64,000 nt of DNA, taken from contig NC_045146.1 of NCBI RefSeq assembly GCF_008831285.2, positions 20,909,289-20,973,288 on the forward strand. The letters are read 5' to 3'. Both the position numbers and the translations under genes were made by a program. A model generated the notes under the pieces. That model was not told the DNA's origin and ran no database searches. It saw only the letters and a program-made list of their open reading frames with translations. Of the stretch, positions 1-16,377 are shown piece after piece; within the stretch, counting starts at the first letter, position 1, and the number at the start of each line of letters is the position of its first letter. This DNA is from Nymphaea colorata (lineage: Eukaryota; Streptophyta; Magnoliopsida; Nymphaeales; Nymphaeaceae).

Positions 1-3000
1 TAATCCAAAAAATAAGGCCAAATGCATTCCACTACCAAGACAAGTTATTATCTAATAAGAATAAATAACATCTTACTTTTGTGCTAAAACAGGTCCAGAC
101 TTCATACACCCAATATAAACACGAGGTTTTGCACGATGACGCATCAGGGTAGAGGCTATCATGCCTGCAACCTCCAAAAGAAGATCTTTGGTCTACTGCT
201 CACAAATGAAGTAAAAGTATAATTGAAAAGCAAAACCAACCTAGATTTGCATGCACATCATCGTCAACTTTGATGAAGAAATCAGCATCCCACTTCGCCA
301 CTGCAGTTGAGAAGTATATTTGAGTCTTGGAAGATAACTCATGGTAACCTTCTACATGATTCTGCAAAAGATAATGATGCTTGAATAAATAGCTCTGAGC
401 TTCATTAGTTTAATGAAGATCAGCATATATGGTGATTGCACATGCTTAATATGAACAGAGAAATTGTAGATACCAATCGCAAGAAGTCTTGGTGTTGTGC
501 CTCCTCTGCATCAATAGCACGATCCAGAACACCCCCAGAAGTTGCACTAGAGAACCAACGTTTGCCATCAATAGTTGAAAGACAGAACCGCAAGCAAATT
601 CACAGATCAGTTGTATCTTAAGTGTAGAATAAAGTATTTCAGGTTGTTTCATACACCAGCACTTAAAAGAAGAAGTAGTTTACTATAACTGTACCTGTGG
701 CCAATAACAAACCGTATGATAACTCCTTTTTCCTTTTCTAATTGTTTAAGTTTTGATCCTAAACAAATTCATGGCAACAAGAAACAAAATCACAACTATT
801 AGCCTTCAACAAAGAAGACCTGAAGATTCAGAACAACTAGCCTTCCAAAATAGTCAATGAATTATAGACAAAGTAAATAGCATAACATGAACCTTGTGGC
901 ATCCATGTGTCTCTGATAGAGTCCCGGCGCTTCCGACTACTGAATGCAGTGATGATGCCCATAACAAAGAAAACTTTTGGACGTTCTCTTGGAATTTCAG
1001 CTCCTTGGTTTGTAACTGCAGGAGGACCATTTAGGTTGGTTGCCTGTGCTGCCCTAGTTGCAGCCAGTTGCATCTCCAAACTGGAGATTGTCTTATCCAA
1101 AGTCCTGAAAATAACATAATATACATGTGCATGGCTTAGCTAAACGTTTAAAAATTAGCACCATGAAAATAAAACTTTTGAGTTAAAATCTCACAGAGCA
1201 TGGGACAATTCTGGAAAATTAAGCATACACAAAGAATAAAATAGTTATGTTTCTCATAAATTAGAAATGAATTCGTATGTCTAAGCAGCACAGGCAATTA
1301 CATGATTACATCATGTGTCCTTGAGACCTGACTAAGGATGTTTGCAGCATGAATAGAAGTCTCGCTCTGAAACATTAGATAACCAATGATGCCATGTCAG
1401 GTAACCAAAAACTTCATGTCCAAATTGTACATGATAAAGAACAACATTGAAAAGCAGACTACATTCTTGGTGTCACAGTCGGCAGCAACATTGATGCTCG
1501 CTTCATGATAATCCTTGAGAGACTCAGCTTTCTCATTTACTTTAACTGGATCAGAACTCCCAATCCTACATGGCACAGTGAACTATGTCAACATAACTCT
1601 ATGCCCGCATTGTCAAATCATAGGGTGAGAAATAAACGTAAATATAGATCCTTAAAACATTAGATGAAAGTAAATGCAACAGAAAAGATTGCATAATATT
1701 TTATTATCTCTATCGCAGTATTTTTATCAAATGGATACAGCTGCACATATAGACAGCCATTTTTGTGATGTTTCCAAAGACCTCTAACTTAACTTAGATG
1801 GTCGAGCAGCAGATAAAGCTCATATTTAAGGAAGAACATGGGCATTCTCCCCCTCACCCTAAAGTATTTACGAAACTCGCAGATTGTTTACCATCTCTGT
1901 TCACAATATCCCTAAATCAAGTGCTGCACGTGATATCCATGTCAACATACCAAGGAGGCGATGAGGCAACGTCTTGACTCTCAGGTTAGAGATGGTTGAA
2001 TATGACGAGTCAAGAATATACATGTCAACACAGCATGAATCTCTTCTCACCAGCTCACTACCTTTGACAATTTAAGAAAAGGTACAATCTCTGGTTGCCA
2101 GTAGCCTTCAATGTCTGGGTGCTACCCAGCTCTCTCCATAACCACTAGAAAAGAAAGTTGAGACAAACTATCGACGACGTCCTTGCAGACTGAAACTTTA
2201 GCCACATATGGGGAACAAGAGAGGCCTTTGTTGTTGTTTGCGGCCACCGGCACTGACCATGCATCTGCTAGTAATAAGGGCAGAAAATAAAGAGATAGTG
2301 CATGTTCAAATACAAGCTTGTCCCACGCCCCAACTAGCCATGCACAAGCACACCAATATTATCGATACAAGATTTCCATTTAAGCATAATTTACTCAAGG
2401 AGGAAAACATTCAGTAACACCGAGTAGATGCTTTCCTATCTTAATATAACCAGAAAGTTGATAGTGAAGCATAACTTTGGGTAATTGAATTACCCAGACA
2501 TAATCCCAGAGAAAGTGTCACTATTAGACTTGCAAGATAACCATAGGTCACGGTTTCACTGATCGCTGCCGATATTCATGAAAGGTGTACATGTTATTTG
2601 CTGAACCCTTTCTCCCGGCTCCACAGATGCTTATAAATGTAACTCCTTTGGTCCATATTAGCGGGACTAAGCAATCAGAAGCTGGAACGCTTCCAAAGAA
2701 CGGAGGGAAAAAAAAATGAAAAGAAAGGATTGAGGAATGGATTCAAGAAACAATAATCACAAGGAACCACACGGAATTCGAAATACTCAACCAGAAACGA
2801 TAATAAACACGACCGTAGAAACCTCCCCGTTTATCTTCTTACAGGAAAAGATTTTGAAGCATTCCCATTTCAAAACCAGATGCGGAAAGCAGGAACGCCA
2901 ACCAGAGAGAACGAGAGAGAGAGAGAGAGACCGGTTGGAAATGAGAGCACCAAAGCAGAAGCTGGAAATGCAGAAGAGAGTGAGCCATCTGGTGCTGATC

Positions 3001-3056
3001 CCACCAACACCACCTGGTCCCCTTTGATTCCTTCCTCCAACAGGCAACCCCATCAT
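1..3056 (-). CDS. B3GALT: GT31 beta-1,3-galactosyltransferase, 3' part beyond the window edge
   Basis: Type II Golgi glycosyltransferase that adds beta-1,3-linked galactose, of the plant B3GALT group with a DUF4094 stem followed by a Galactosyl_T domain. Minus-strand exons that join in phase: 2932-3056, 1463-1565, 1302-1366, 893-1104, 695-758, 474-546, 241-361, 77-164; the rest lies left of base 1. Exon 1 begins at tandem ATGs (3056) and encodes a single signal-anchor, [18 protein letters not shown]. Exons 2-4 give the stem ending [20 protein letters not shown]. Then follow the fold motifs [22 protein letters not shown] and the metal-binding KVDDDVH (DxD), and finally [15 protein letters not shown]. 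All eight splice junctions are GT-AG and keep the frame. A GA/CT microsatellite (about 2913-2929) lies just inside intron 1, whose length is 1,366 bp. No damage is visible. Assignment to one of the Arabidopsis B3GALT paralogues is not attempted. Confidence 0.92.
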
Positions 3057-6000
3057 CGAGAAGGAGAGAGAGAAACAAAACCGGAGCTTCCTCAGGTGCT
3101 CGCTTCTTGCTGATTCCTTCAACCTGACTTCAACCACATGTTTCACAACAGTGAAAATTGTTTCACATCAAACGAGTTCGCAAGCATTTGGCGTCGGAAA
3201 TGAAAACGAAAGGATGGCGTTTCAATATTCAAATCGTCGACCCCCCTACTCCCATCATGCCAATGCGGGGGAGCCAGCCTTTCCTTTTCTGGCAGAGCTG
3301 CTCTGCTGCAACTCGTCGCTTTCGAGGGTGGAGGGAAGAGAGAGAGGGAGAAAGAGACTTGGGCACCCTTCATCAATGACTAAAGTACCCTCCTCAGGAC
3401 ACTGCCATCCATAAAACCGTGGAAACTTTTCTGCATTGGCCATTCAAGAATTATTGTCTGTAAATTGAACAGATTTCTGCTTCATCTGCCACCACGAGTC
3501 TCCTTGCAAGTCTCCAACTTCAGATTCCGTTACGGTTTAAAATTATACCAAATAAGTAATGTTATTTATTTATTTTTGTTGGAAACGGAAAATTTCTTAC
3601 GTTTACTGTACAGCCTTCTGCAAGCATCTTTGAACACACAATCCGTAACACAATTTCCGGGATGTCACGGGCAGTGCACCATCCTCGTTTGAATGGAATG
3701 GGTAATCTGGTCATTCAAAAAAGTCCTGTCCCCCAGAGATAAGCGCGCTTCCTCGTTGCTTCCCTCGCTGAGAGCTGTTCGGTGCTCCAAGATTTTGAAC
3801 AAGCATTGCTCTTAATTGAATATTTTAAGTAAATGTAATACTACAAATAACGATTAATTGTTGTTTGCCTTTAAAATATGACCTTGGAAGAATCCAAAGT
3901 TTCAAACGGATCATGATCATCCATAGTATTTTTTCCCCCAATTTTTCAAGGAGAACCCTCAACTTTTGAAGAAACATGTTCAAACCAACAGTTCGGCTAG
4001 AGAAGAAAAAAAAATGTGAAATTGGGTCATCTTTTCCTTGTTTTAATAACAGTTCAAACCTTTTGCGCAAAAAAAAAACTGGGGCCAACTCCAAAAAAAT
4101 TAACTCAAGTTTTTATAAAGGAAAAATTTAAGTAGATACAAATAAGGGTTTCTTTCAACTATTTTGTTAAGGAATGTGTTATTTTCCAAACTATTTAATT
4201 AAAGGATTAGACTTAAATAGCTTTTCAATTTAAACAACAGCAAAAAATATTATACAAAATATATATTTTGCGTAGCTTGGAAGGAATTTTTTTTCTAAAA
4301 CTCAGCTTTGCTAATAAAAAAAAAAAAACTATCAGAGATGTTATTTGTCGCAAGGAATTGTCGTGTAAAAGTGGCAAAAGCAAGCACTGGCGACCTTTTC
4401 TAACGTGCCTTCATGATGATGGGGCAGCAGTTTTTTTGCTTTTTCTAATTTGCCAATTTACTTTTATGCACGTACTGAAACTGAGTTGGATGTTGGACAG
4501 AGTTTTATGAGTAGCTATAAAATATAGTGGAAACTGCATTTTTTGGGAAAACAGAACTTTTGGAAATATTAATTCCCCTGACCTTCTTGGGGAGTGTTTA
4601 CATGACACCCACCAAAAACTTAGTTTTGTGAAAAAACAGTTTTTTTTTTTTGAAAACCTGGTTAGAAAACCAGTTTTGTAAAATTGACTTGGATGTTTGA
4701 ATGACGAATAAAAAACTTGGTTCAAAAGCCAAAAAAACAGCTTTGCCTAAAACAACTCCTTTCATTGAAACGAACGCAAACGTCGGACGTCAAATACAGA
4801 GCACACATACTCCCTACCTCCAAATTCAGTGTAACTGTAGAGAAGGAACGGGAGAACTAACTTGAAGAACGCCGGTTTGCCTCCAAAGGTAAACACCTTG
4901 TAGCCAAAAAACTTGGTGATCCTCCCATCACCTAAGCAAAAGTTACTTGTAATGATCAAATGAAAGAAGGAAAGGTGGACGTTAAATCTTACTTAGCCTA
5001 AGTGCTTCGGCTAATTGAGTTCTGTCAAATTAGTTTTCCACCCAAAAGAGTTAAAGCTGCAACTTTTCGAAGCTAAAAGAAGCAATGCACTTGATAGAGA
5101 GCTTTTTCATTTGAATAGGAAAAGAAAAAAAAAAGAATATTTCTCTTGTTCTTGGAGTCTAGAGCTGCATCGATGCTAGGGGATGGGCTATCTTCATGCA
5201 AAATTTAAACTTAGAAGATTCTCTTGTTTTTCTTTTATCTCAATATGTCACCAAGAAGATCCTCCAATTATAAATGAGCAAGGTTGGATTCGTCATTTTA
5301 TGGGAAGCATCTGCGCTCTTTTTGTTCCTGTTTGTAGAGGATGATGGTAAATCGTTTTCAGAGGAAAAGAAGGCTGCACTCGCCAGGTTGGTGGCTTGCC
5401 CTCTACTTTAGAAGCATACAAGGACATTTATATATAAAAAAAAAAAAAACATATGTTTCCTATTCACGGGAGCTTTTTAATCTATTTGTATAATACGAAG
5501 AAAATTGGTAAAGGCCGTTGGACTGATGCAAAGAGACGCTGCCTCACACTGTATTGGTAGGAGTCCTTTATATGTTAAACAATTGGTTTTTTGAAACTTT
5601 ATGTTTATCCATAACATTACAAGTTAAATTTGTTGATAGAAACTCTTTCTTTTCTTGCTAACGAGCATAACATAAACATTAATAACCAAGAAAACCAATA
5701 AGTGGTTGATGTTATGAAACGGTTGTATTTTGACAAAAACTCATTGTTTCGGCTACCTAACTGAGGAAGCTGCTCACGAGTCACGATCAGAATGACGGAA
5801 GAATGGAATAATTCTGGAATTGCAGATTTCAAGAACGAAATAGATTTGCCAAGCACATACATAAAGCAGGTACAATTATCAAAACAAATATAAGTCCGGG
5901 ACGAATTCGAGAGGAAAGGCCCCAAAATTTTTCAGGGAAAGAAGAAGTTCATTTTCTTCCTCCCTCACGTTTGCTTTCTGCACACACTGTTACCAACTTT

Positions 6001-6221
6001 TCCTACTTGGAAAAGTCTCGATTGAAAGGACATAGTTTCCTCAGTAGAATACTCGGATTTATCGGATCCTATCTGGATCAGAGTCGGGTCATATCCGACA
6101 TCGGCACATGCTGACGCCCCTTTTTACTTGGATTCGTTTGTGCTCGATCCATTTTAAAGCCCTGTCCCTGGTCCGAAGGTCGAATCTCCATAGGGCCATT
6201 GTTTGCCCAGTGGGCGCTCCC
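3057..6221. other. Intergenic region between divergent genes
   Basis: No coding region is recognisable. The first 100-300 bases are CT/GA rich on the gene strand and probably hold the 5' leader and promoter of the galactosyltransferase. The rest is AT-rich with homopolymer runs. A short stretch near 4590 resembles the end of a small transposon (separate entry). The stretch before 6221 is the promoter and leader of the mTERF gene. No tRNA, rRNA or other gene is visible. Confidence 0.6.
4590..4750. repeat. Possible decayed MITE terminus
   Basis: The stretch starts GGGAGTGTTTACATGACAC, close to the terminal repeat of the better preserved element at 25707-25996, which starts GGGAGTGTTTGGATGACAC. 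Both are followed by purine-rich sequence with repeated 'aaaacttggtt'-like words. The other terminus is not clear, so the boundary at 4750 is arbitrary. Confidence 0.3.
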
Positions 6222-7863
6222 ATGGCTTCGTCTTCCTTATCTCTCCCGCGGGTTCTCCCCCCGCCTCCCGTCTCAAGGGCCACCTCTCTCTGCTTCTCCT
6301 TGCCTTTCAGACAGAGAGAAGTAGCCGATGCTCTCTCCTTAAACGAGGAGCCAAAATGCATTTCTCCTTTCAGGATTTATCTCCGCACGAGGAGTGTGAT
6401 GAAGGCTTTATCTTCTTCCTCCTCTTCGTTGGACCTCCTCCCGGTCAAACTTCTTTTATTCGTTCTGTTCTGCAATCAATGGCCTTTTTTGTTTTTTGGT
6501 TCCTGACCTCTCTCTCTCTCTCTCTCTCTTTCAGGATTCAGAATCAGGTGTTCTCCTTTTGTTACAGAGGCTTGGACTAGTGGAGAAAGAAGCAGAGCTT
6601 CTTATTTCGAAACACCCAAATCTCAGAACTTCGTGTCTGGATTCCATGAGGGCCAAAATTCAGTCCCTGCAGACGATCGGACTGACGGGCAACATACTGG
6701 CCCGTATTGTTGTGCGGCGGCCGGAGATTCTCACAGCGCCGGAGATCGACTCCCTAATCGATTTTATCAGCGAAAACTTGGAATGCTTTAGAGGGACTAA
6801 GATTGAAAAACTCTTCCTCGCCGCGGACGCCCAGCTTGTCGAGAAGGTTGAGACGCTCCTCGATCGCAGGCTTCTGGGAGGTGAGCTTGCAGGAATTCTG
6901 AGCAAGGTCGATTTGAGGAAGCTCTTCTGCGAGAAGACGGTCGAAGAGATTGAAGCAACGATTGCTTTCTTGAAACGCTATCACGTAGGCGACCACCTTC
7001 TCCTGATCAAGAAAAGGCCGGCATTGCTAACGTTCGATCTGAAGAACCAATTGGCCCCTAGGGTTGACTTTCTCCAGCGTCTTGCATCTGACGATGAGTC
7101 TCTAAGCGTACTCCTGAGCCGATTTCCGGCTGTTTTGTCATATACAGTGGAACACTTGGAGAGCCACTGTGCTTTTTGGAGGAATCTGGGGTTTAGAGAC
7201 GAGCAAGTTTTCAGATTGATTGAGGTTTATCCCAGTATTTTCAGTGTGAGCAAAGAGCGGAAATTGGAACCAAGAGTTGGTTTTCTAAAATCTTGTGGCT
7301 TTAGCAGTAACGACATACACAAGTTTGTGATAAAGTCCCCATTATTCCTGGGCCTCTCTTGCAGGAGAAACCTTTCAAAGAAATTGGCATTCCTGATAAA
7401 AATTGGGTATAAGAACAAAACGAAGGAGTTAGCTCTAGCACTGGGGGCTTCCACTAGGACTAGCTGTGAGAACATGCAAAAGGTGGTCGGTGTCTTTTTG
7501 AGATACGGTTTCTCTTTTGAAGACTTGTTCTTCATGAGCAGAATTCACCCCCAAATACTTCAATATAACCACAGTTCCTTGGAGAAGAAGATGGATTATT
7601 TGATTAATGACATGGGTCGAGAGATTGGGGAGCTGCTGAGCTTTCCTGCATTTTTGGGTTACAAATTGGATGACAGGATAAAGCATAGGCATGAGGCAAG
7701 GAAGCAACTAAAAGCCAGAGGGTTGCTGAAGCGTGATCAGTATTCACTGAAGAAACTTCTGAGTGTCTCAAGCAAGAGGTTTCTAAAGCGTGCACGAGAG
7801 AAGGAAATGTTGGAGGGAGAAGCTGAGGATTTGGTTGGAGAAGGCAAGCTGGTTGAACGATGA
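6222..7863 (+). CDS. mTERF-domain protein, chloroplast or mitochondrial
   Basis: Mitochondrial transcription termination factor family protein, a helical-repeat nucleic-acid-binding protein acting on organellar transcripts or genomes. The start at 6222 sits in a good context (CCCATGGCT) and gives a Ser/Arg-rich, acid-poor transit peptide, MASSSLSLPRVLPPPPVS. An intron removes a CT microsatellite and ends TTTCAG at 6534; exon 2 begins GAT TCA GAA at 6535 and is open to TGA at 7861-7863. The donor is not certain: GT at 6444, 6396 and 6462 all keep phase 0. With 6444 the protein is 516 aa. Exon 2 shows successive about 30-residue mTERF repeats with the typical Leu-x-x-x-Pro pattern, for example LISKHPNLRT, IVVRRPEILT, LIKKRPALLT, LLSRFPAVLS, LIEVYPSIFS, FVIKSPLFLG and MSRIHPQILQ. 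The C-terminus is basic. Which of the roughly 30 plant mTERFs this is cannot be settled here. Confidence 0.87.
6508..6529 (+). repeat. CT microsatellite serving as polypyrimidine tract
   Basis: About ten CT units run directly into the TTTCAG acceptor of the mTERF intron. The repeat therefore provides the polypyrimidine tract of the 3' splice site, and length variation here could affect splicing. Confidence 0.7.
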
Positions 7864-10800
7864 CAACCTCTCGAAGCGTTTTGACTTTGTGCCTTCTACT
7901 ATCTTTAATGATGAAAGATGTGACTCAAATGAAGAGATGGGAGATTGGGAGATTCACGTTCCTGCAACGTGGTAGATGCCTAGGAGTCCCATGGACGACA
8001 TAACATGTTCTAAATCACTTTTGACTGTAAAGCTGCAGGGTACAGTTACTAAAGTAGTTGCTTTTGTATATGAAGAACGTATTGCTATCCCCAGCAATAA
8101 TGCAGCCAAACCGTTCTGAAATTTATGGGAATCCTGGTTGGCGAACTAATACACATTCAGGTTATCAGATTCAATAAAGACGACTGAAATTGAACAATTT
8201 AAATCAAATGTATGGAGGACATATTAGCATAACATTGTGGTTGTGAAGTACTATGAGCCGAGGCCCCAAAAAAAGATAGACACTCTGTATACTTGCTACA
8301 GCGACCAATCAGTGAGCGATAATACGATATTTACAATTGTACCAGTGATATTCAGCCCCCAAAATATAGCACCAAAATTCATTCCAAGTCTGAAAGGCAA
8401 CCATTCCTCCTTAGTCCTTACCATGACTTCTACATATTTTGGTCATCGTCATCTGCAGCTTGCTTAAAGATCTCGTCCTCTTGTTTTTACTTGCCAATGG
8501 CAAGCATGCTCGCTTCCACATGCATATGATGCCTTTCCATGGTGGCAGAGCTGCATGATTTGCGATGCCATGCCATACAAGACACGATCTGATCTAGACG
8601 CAGGGCTTCTGTCCCTTGACATTCTTACCAATGATAATGCGGTACCTCATTGCTGCTCAAAATGCCTGCATCAGTATCGACACCTGCATGACGCAAAAAG
8701 CATCTTGGCCTTCAGACTTCATATCTTCTTTCAACAAGAACATGAAGAAACAGCAAAATGCTCATTTTGGACGAAAGTTTACCTAACGACGATGTAAATT
8801 TGTGCAGATATAGATCACGTAAAAGATGAGTACATCTGAAGGACTGAAAAGTTTCAATCAAGCAAGTTGTAGAATAGATCTGATGCTCTGGAGTCTGGAT
8901 AGTCCCTTTTCTGTTTTTATCCCCAAAATTGAAAATAAAGAGATGGCATTGAGATTTCTGGCAAACTGCGTGCTCATCCTTCTTGGCATGAAGATCATGA
9001 TTTAGAGCAAGATGATTAGAAAACGAAAAATGGAAGGCAATGAAAGCTAGCAGCGACAAGAGTGAAGCAAAGAATAGGATTTTCTTTAACATATTCATAT
9101 AAATAGAAAAGCAGTGAGCCCAAAGCAATGCTTCGGTAGCGGGCTAAGAAGCCCTTAAAGTTCAAAAGACGACTCTAGTTAATCCATAACGGAAGAAACT
9201 AACACTGGTGACATCAAGTATAGTTAAAGTTATAGGACAGAATCACAACAATAATATGTATGAAAAAATTTAATACTCTTCTATTTTTTCGAACAGAAAA
9301 AACTTTAAAACGTACGTTTCAATTTTATACAGATAAACTCAGTTAATTGCTTAATGTTAGTTGTTTATCTCCTGTTTCGGGTGAAATATATATGATTCCA
9401 TATCGGACGAATTACAATTTCTTATTGAGTTTGCATTAAATGCAGAGACCTGCATCCATCTCAGCGCCACGTTGAGATAACAGTGACATATAGGCCTTCC
9501 ATTATACACAATAAATGCCCTCTTTTCAACTGAATCCCCCACCATTCAGACTTATTTTCACTTTTTGCTGCTCCCCAAGTTTCCCTCAGCTGAAGAGTGG
9601 GCAGAAACAGGCCTTCATATTATTCAGGAGTACAGGATTCTGTCTTTTACAGTTACTTCTGCATGTATACTTCTTTTTACTTTGCATGCTTGGTGTTTGA
9701 TACAGCTTGCATAAAGGACCATCATAAGCATGTTGATATGATAACAACACAGTCATAAAGATGCATTGATTTAGAAAATGAATAGTTTTTCCTAATGATC
9801 GACATTACCAAACGGCATCAGATGACCGGGAAAATTTTTTTTTTCTTCCCTATTTCAAAGGGTTGCTAACTTGCTACTTTAGTAGGGTGCCACTCATATA
9901 TCCGAATATTAGTTAAAATGTAATCCTCATATGGTTGAATTTGGAAGCATCTTGATCTAGAGCGGCCACGCTTCCAAAGCATCCAGTTGCAGCCGCAGAA
10001 GCAGCTTTTAATAGCTGAAAAATAGGCTTTGGAATCCATAGTACATCACATATGGCATCCTAAATAATCCTTCCATACACTAAGACCCTGGATCCACCAT
10101 TCTGCCTTTCTATACATCAAGCATTTTCTTGGCGTTACTTTTACACAAGGCAAGGGCCATGGCAGCCAGGGTTCACCCGCTGTTTGGCTCTTCCGTAACA
10201 GGCACCATTCCGACCGTAAAAAGGTTTCTCTTTGTAAAAGAAGAAAAGAAGAAAGCAGGCCTACGTCATGGAATACAACGAGAGCAATTTACCGTGGCGT
10301 CTTGATGACCGTAAAGTGTTTATTTTGGCCATAGTAAAAGCAAAGGCAATTTCTTTCTTTCTCTTTTTCTAATCATATTGCAGCAGGAAGCCCACAACTT
10401 GGAGAACAATTATGGGCGTACAGTCTGTACTACTGACCCAAGTGGGAGTTCACTGCACCAGCTGACTAAAGGCAGGAGGAGCAACCACTCTGGCCATTCT
10501 CACCTTGCACGCTAAGAATTTCTCGGGCACTCCACTTCTAGGACAAAGATGAAGATGAGCTTCCTCCCTCCTTTGTCATCTTTCCCCTTTTCTTTCACGC
10601 TTCTTATGCACACTTTGCTTTAGATTCTGCAAACCAGCATCTAATTCCGGGACAGTTCGTGGGCAGAAGTAGGGTTGCAAAAGGGGCTCGGATTTTTTAT
10701 GACGGCTAGATATATATGTTAGCATTCAGATCCCCAGTCTAGTCTAATCTGATAGAAGAGAAAATGGCAAAAAATCTTCAAACGTGAGGTTTATCCAAAG

Positions 10801-11966
10801 GGGGAAATTGTTTGTCCAGCAAAAGATAAACGAAGTTTAGACAGATTAGCTAATATCTGAGATTAGTTGGGGCTCGCTCGTGCGCCTACTTTTTCCTTTG
10901 AGGCACAGATTAACTGTAGGAGAATAAAACCACATTACAGAGTGGAGAAGTCTGGAACCCACCTGATTTCATTTATTACGATCAGAGCACCAAATCATGT
11001 CACCTGCACCGGAGAGCAGAAATATAAACTCTAGGCATATGCTTGGCACCCAAACAGGTCAAAGTAAAATGGTGGTCTTCGAATATTAAAAAATGGAGAT
11101 CAGGGATGCCAATTCTTTATCAAGCAACAGTGCGTTTTTACACCCTGAAAATTTGTCTGAAACAATTTAAAAACGTTGAGCACTGAGAGAGGCGTAAGGT
11201 AGTTGGTCAGTTTGTAGAAACTCAATCATCAATTTGATTTGATTTTCATAGATGCTATTTCTTTAGACTGCAAACAATAGATGCAATGCTCTCTAATTAT
11301 TTAGTGTTCTAATTTTCAACAAGACAAACTTTGAACAAAGAACAGGAAGAAGAAGGGAACGGTTTCGACCTCACATCAAATTACTAAATTTAAAAACTTT
11401 TAGATTTGGAAGACCCTTTATGCCTAAATCCGGCCGACCAGCTTGCCTTTGGCGTTATGCAGACTGACTTCAGGAAGATCCAGGTGGCCGGAGCTTCAGT
11501 TGGCCTCATCAGATGACAACTTGTCAGTCATTTGGAGTTGTAAGTTCATTTTTCCTTTCGACACGTGTCTCACCCAGATTTGGAATGACCAAGTTCACTC
11601 ATTTAACCGTTCATCTGCTCTTTTAAATTTACGAGTTACCGAACTCCATCAGCTCCCACCATGGATGGACGGCTGTGATTGCGCGACAGCGAAAGAAAGA
11701 CACGAGCCGGGGTTATGTCCGTGAGATGGAAAGGCTATTTATTGAACGCCCATCGGGAAAGCCAGGTCTCAGAGACTCAGTGAGCACGCAGAAAGCCACA
11801 GCTCTCTCCTCCCCCACTCCCCAATCTACTCTGTTTCTAGGGCTAAGGTTTCGCCCCCCGCTTAACTCGTTATTGCTCTCGTTCCTACCGTTTTAAGGTT
11901 TTAGCTGGGGTTGTTTGAGTTCTTCGCCGTCGGGAACCCCGCGCTCGTAGTCCCTTTCCGGCGAGA
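7864..11966. other. Intergenic region; 3' UTR of mTERF and promoter/leader of tubulin
   Basis: No recognisable gene. The first few hundred bases are probably the mTERF 3' UTR. A minus-strand open frame at 8712-9128 starts with a hydrophobic segment (LFFASLLSLLAFIAFHF) but matches nothing I know and has no convincing gene context. The last 250 bases hold a TATA-like box and a CT-rich leader (CTCTCTCCTCCCCCACTCC near 11804) typical of a highly expressed plant gene. Confidence 0.55.
11735..11743 (+). promoter_or_regulatory. Candidate TATA box of the beta-tubulin gene
   Basis: CTATTTATT lies about 225 bases before the tubulin ATG. A start of transcription about 30 bases downstream would give a roughly 200-base, CT-rich leader. 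This is the best TATA-like match close to the gene, but no transcript evidence is available. Confidence 0.35.
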
Positions 11967-15111
<3,145 letters not shown>

Positions 15112-16377
15112 GTATCATATTGCGGTGCTAATGTAAAGTTGGTCTTTAGGCGTATTCTACCGGCAATCTCTGATTGGATTTTCCTGGGTCTTGTTTGCTG
15201 GAGCTTTCGACTGCAGAAGTCTTTTGGATTGTTGTTTCCATTTACGTCCGTCTTTGTGAAGTGGTCTTGTGTATTCTTCTTGAGCATTATTGATGGCTGT
15301 ATGTAATTAGTGTTCAGGTACCTCTTGCCTTGTTTGCGCCCCTGACTTCTTTTGCTGCCGTGTTTTTTGTATGCAGTTGTTTTCATCTTTGTAAAGTACA
15401 AGCCCTACTATTGTGTGGTTGTATACCAGTTTGCAGTAGAATGTTGTAGTTGAGACCTAAAAGGATCTAAGCTTTTCATTTTCTCATTTTCCCTTTTGCC
15501 TCTTGTCCGAGTAAATGGTGGATTGTGGGGAATGAATGTGGCCTCTGCTGTCACATGGCCTGCATGTACGTCGACACACGATGTAATACATCAGCAGACC
15601 TAACTTGCGGAAGCAATACCAAAGAGTGCTTACCGCACCTCATATGGAATGAGTGGATCTATTATGTATTCACCGTTTCTGGTATGTACCAGTAACTCCA
15701 TATCCATGTTTTCAGAAAGAAATTTCCTATTAGGAGAAACAGCACGAAAAAGGGTATACTTCACATCTTATAATATAATTGGATCTCTATGCATTAAAGC
15801 TTTTGGTATATATCAGTAACTGCAGATCCATGTTTTCAAAAAAGTCTAGAACTACGGCAAATGTCACAAATATCTACATTAAGCTCAAATTCGTGCCACT
15901 TAATTTGTTTTCAGAAACGGACATCGGGTTCAAAGAAAATTTGAGGTACGAAATTATCATGATTGTTGAATTGACTCGGTGAGCTTTTTTACTCTTTTTT
16001 TGTTCTTCTATAATATTGTTCACTTTGTAACATATTTTATGTACACCAATATTACTAGTCCAGTGATTTCTAAAAAGAGAGAAGCAAACATATAAGTTGT
16101 TCAAATAAAGAACCCAGCTTGCAGATTATCTAATTTAGCCCGGTTCGTTGTAAGTCACGTCTCATAAAGATAGTCGTAAGGCTTCAACGAAGTTCAAGAA
16201 AGGTTGGTCCCACGTCCTTATATCTGAAACCATTGGATTTCGAATCGGGCGGCTCTAAAGAACTAATTTCTGAGAGGTCCCACCGCACTCTATCCGGTTC
16301 CTCCTCTTGTCCCTTCCTTTTCTCTCCCGCGGCATTTCGCCCACAGTCGGAGACGGTCTCCTCAAGTGCCTTCTGCC
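15112..16377. other. Intergenic: tubulin 3' UTR and promoter of the RNA-binding protein gene
   Basis: No gene recognised. The first roughly 350 bases are T-rich and likely hold the tubulin 3' UTR. The stretch before 16377 is CT-rich and is likely the leader of the next gene. Short similar words recur at 15670-15715 and 15800-15845 ('ggta.gta.cagtaact.c.tatccatgttttca'), a weak local duplication. Confidence 0.5.

Noticed and set aside
6496-6534. ATG at 6496 as the start of the mTERF protein
   Set aside because: It lies inside the CT-rich tract that looks like the end of an intron. A spliced model from 6222 gives a proper transit peptide and the same frame.
8712-9128. Minus-strand frame with a signal-peptide-like start
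   Set aside because: No similarity, no codon-use support and no flanking gene features. A hydrophobic start arises easily in AT-rich DNA.
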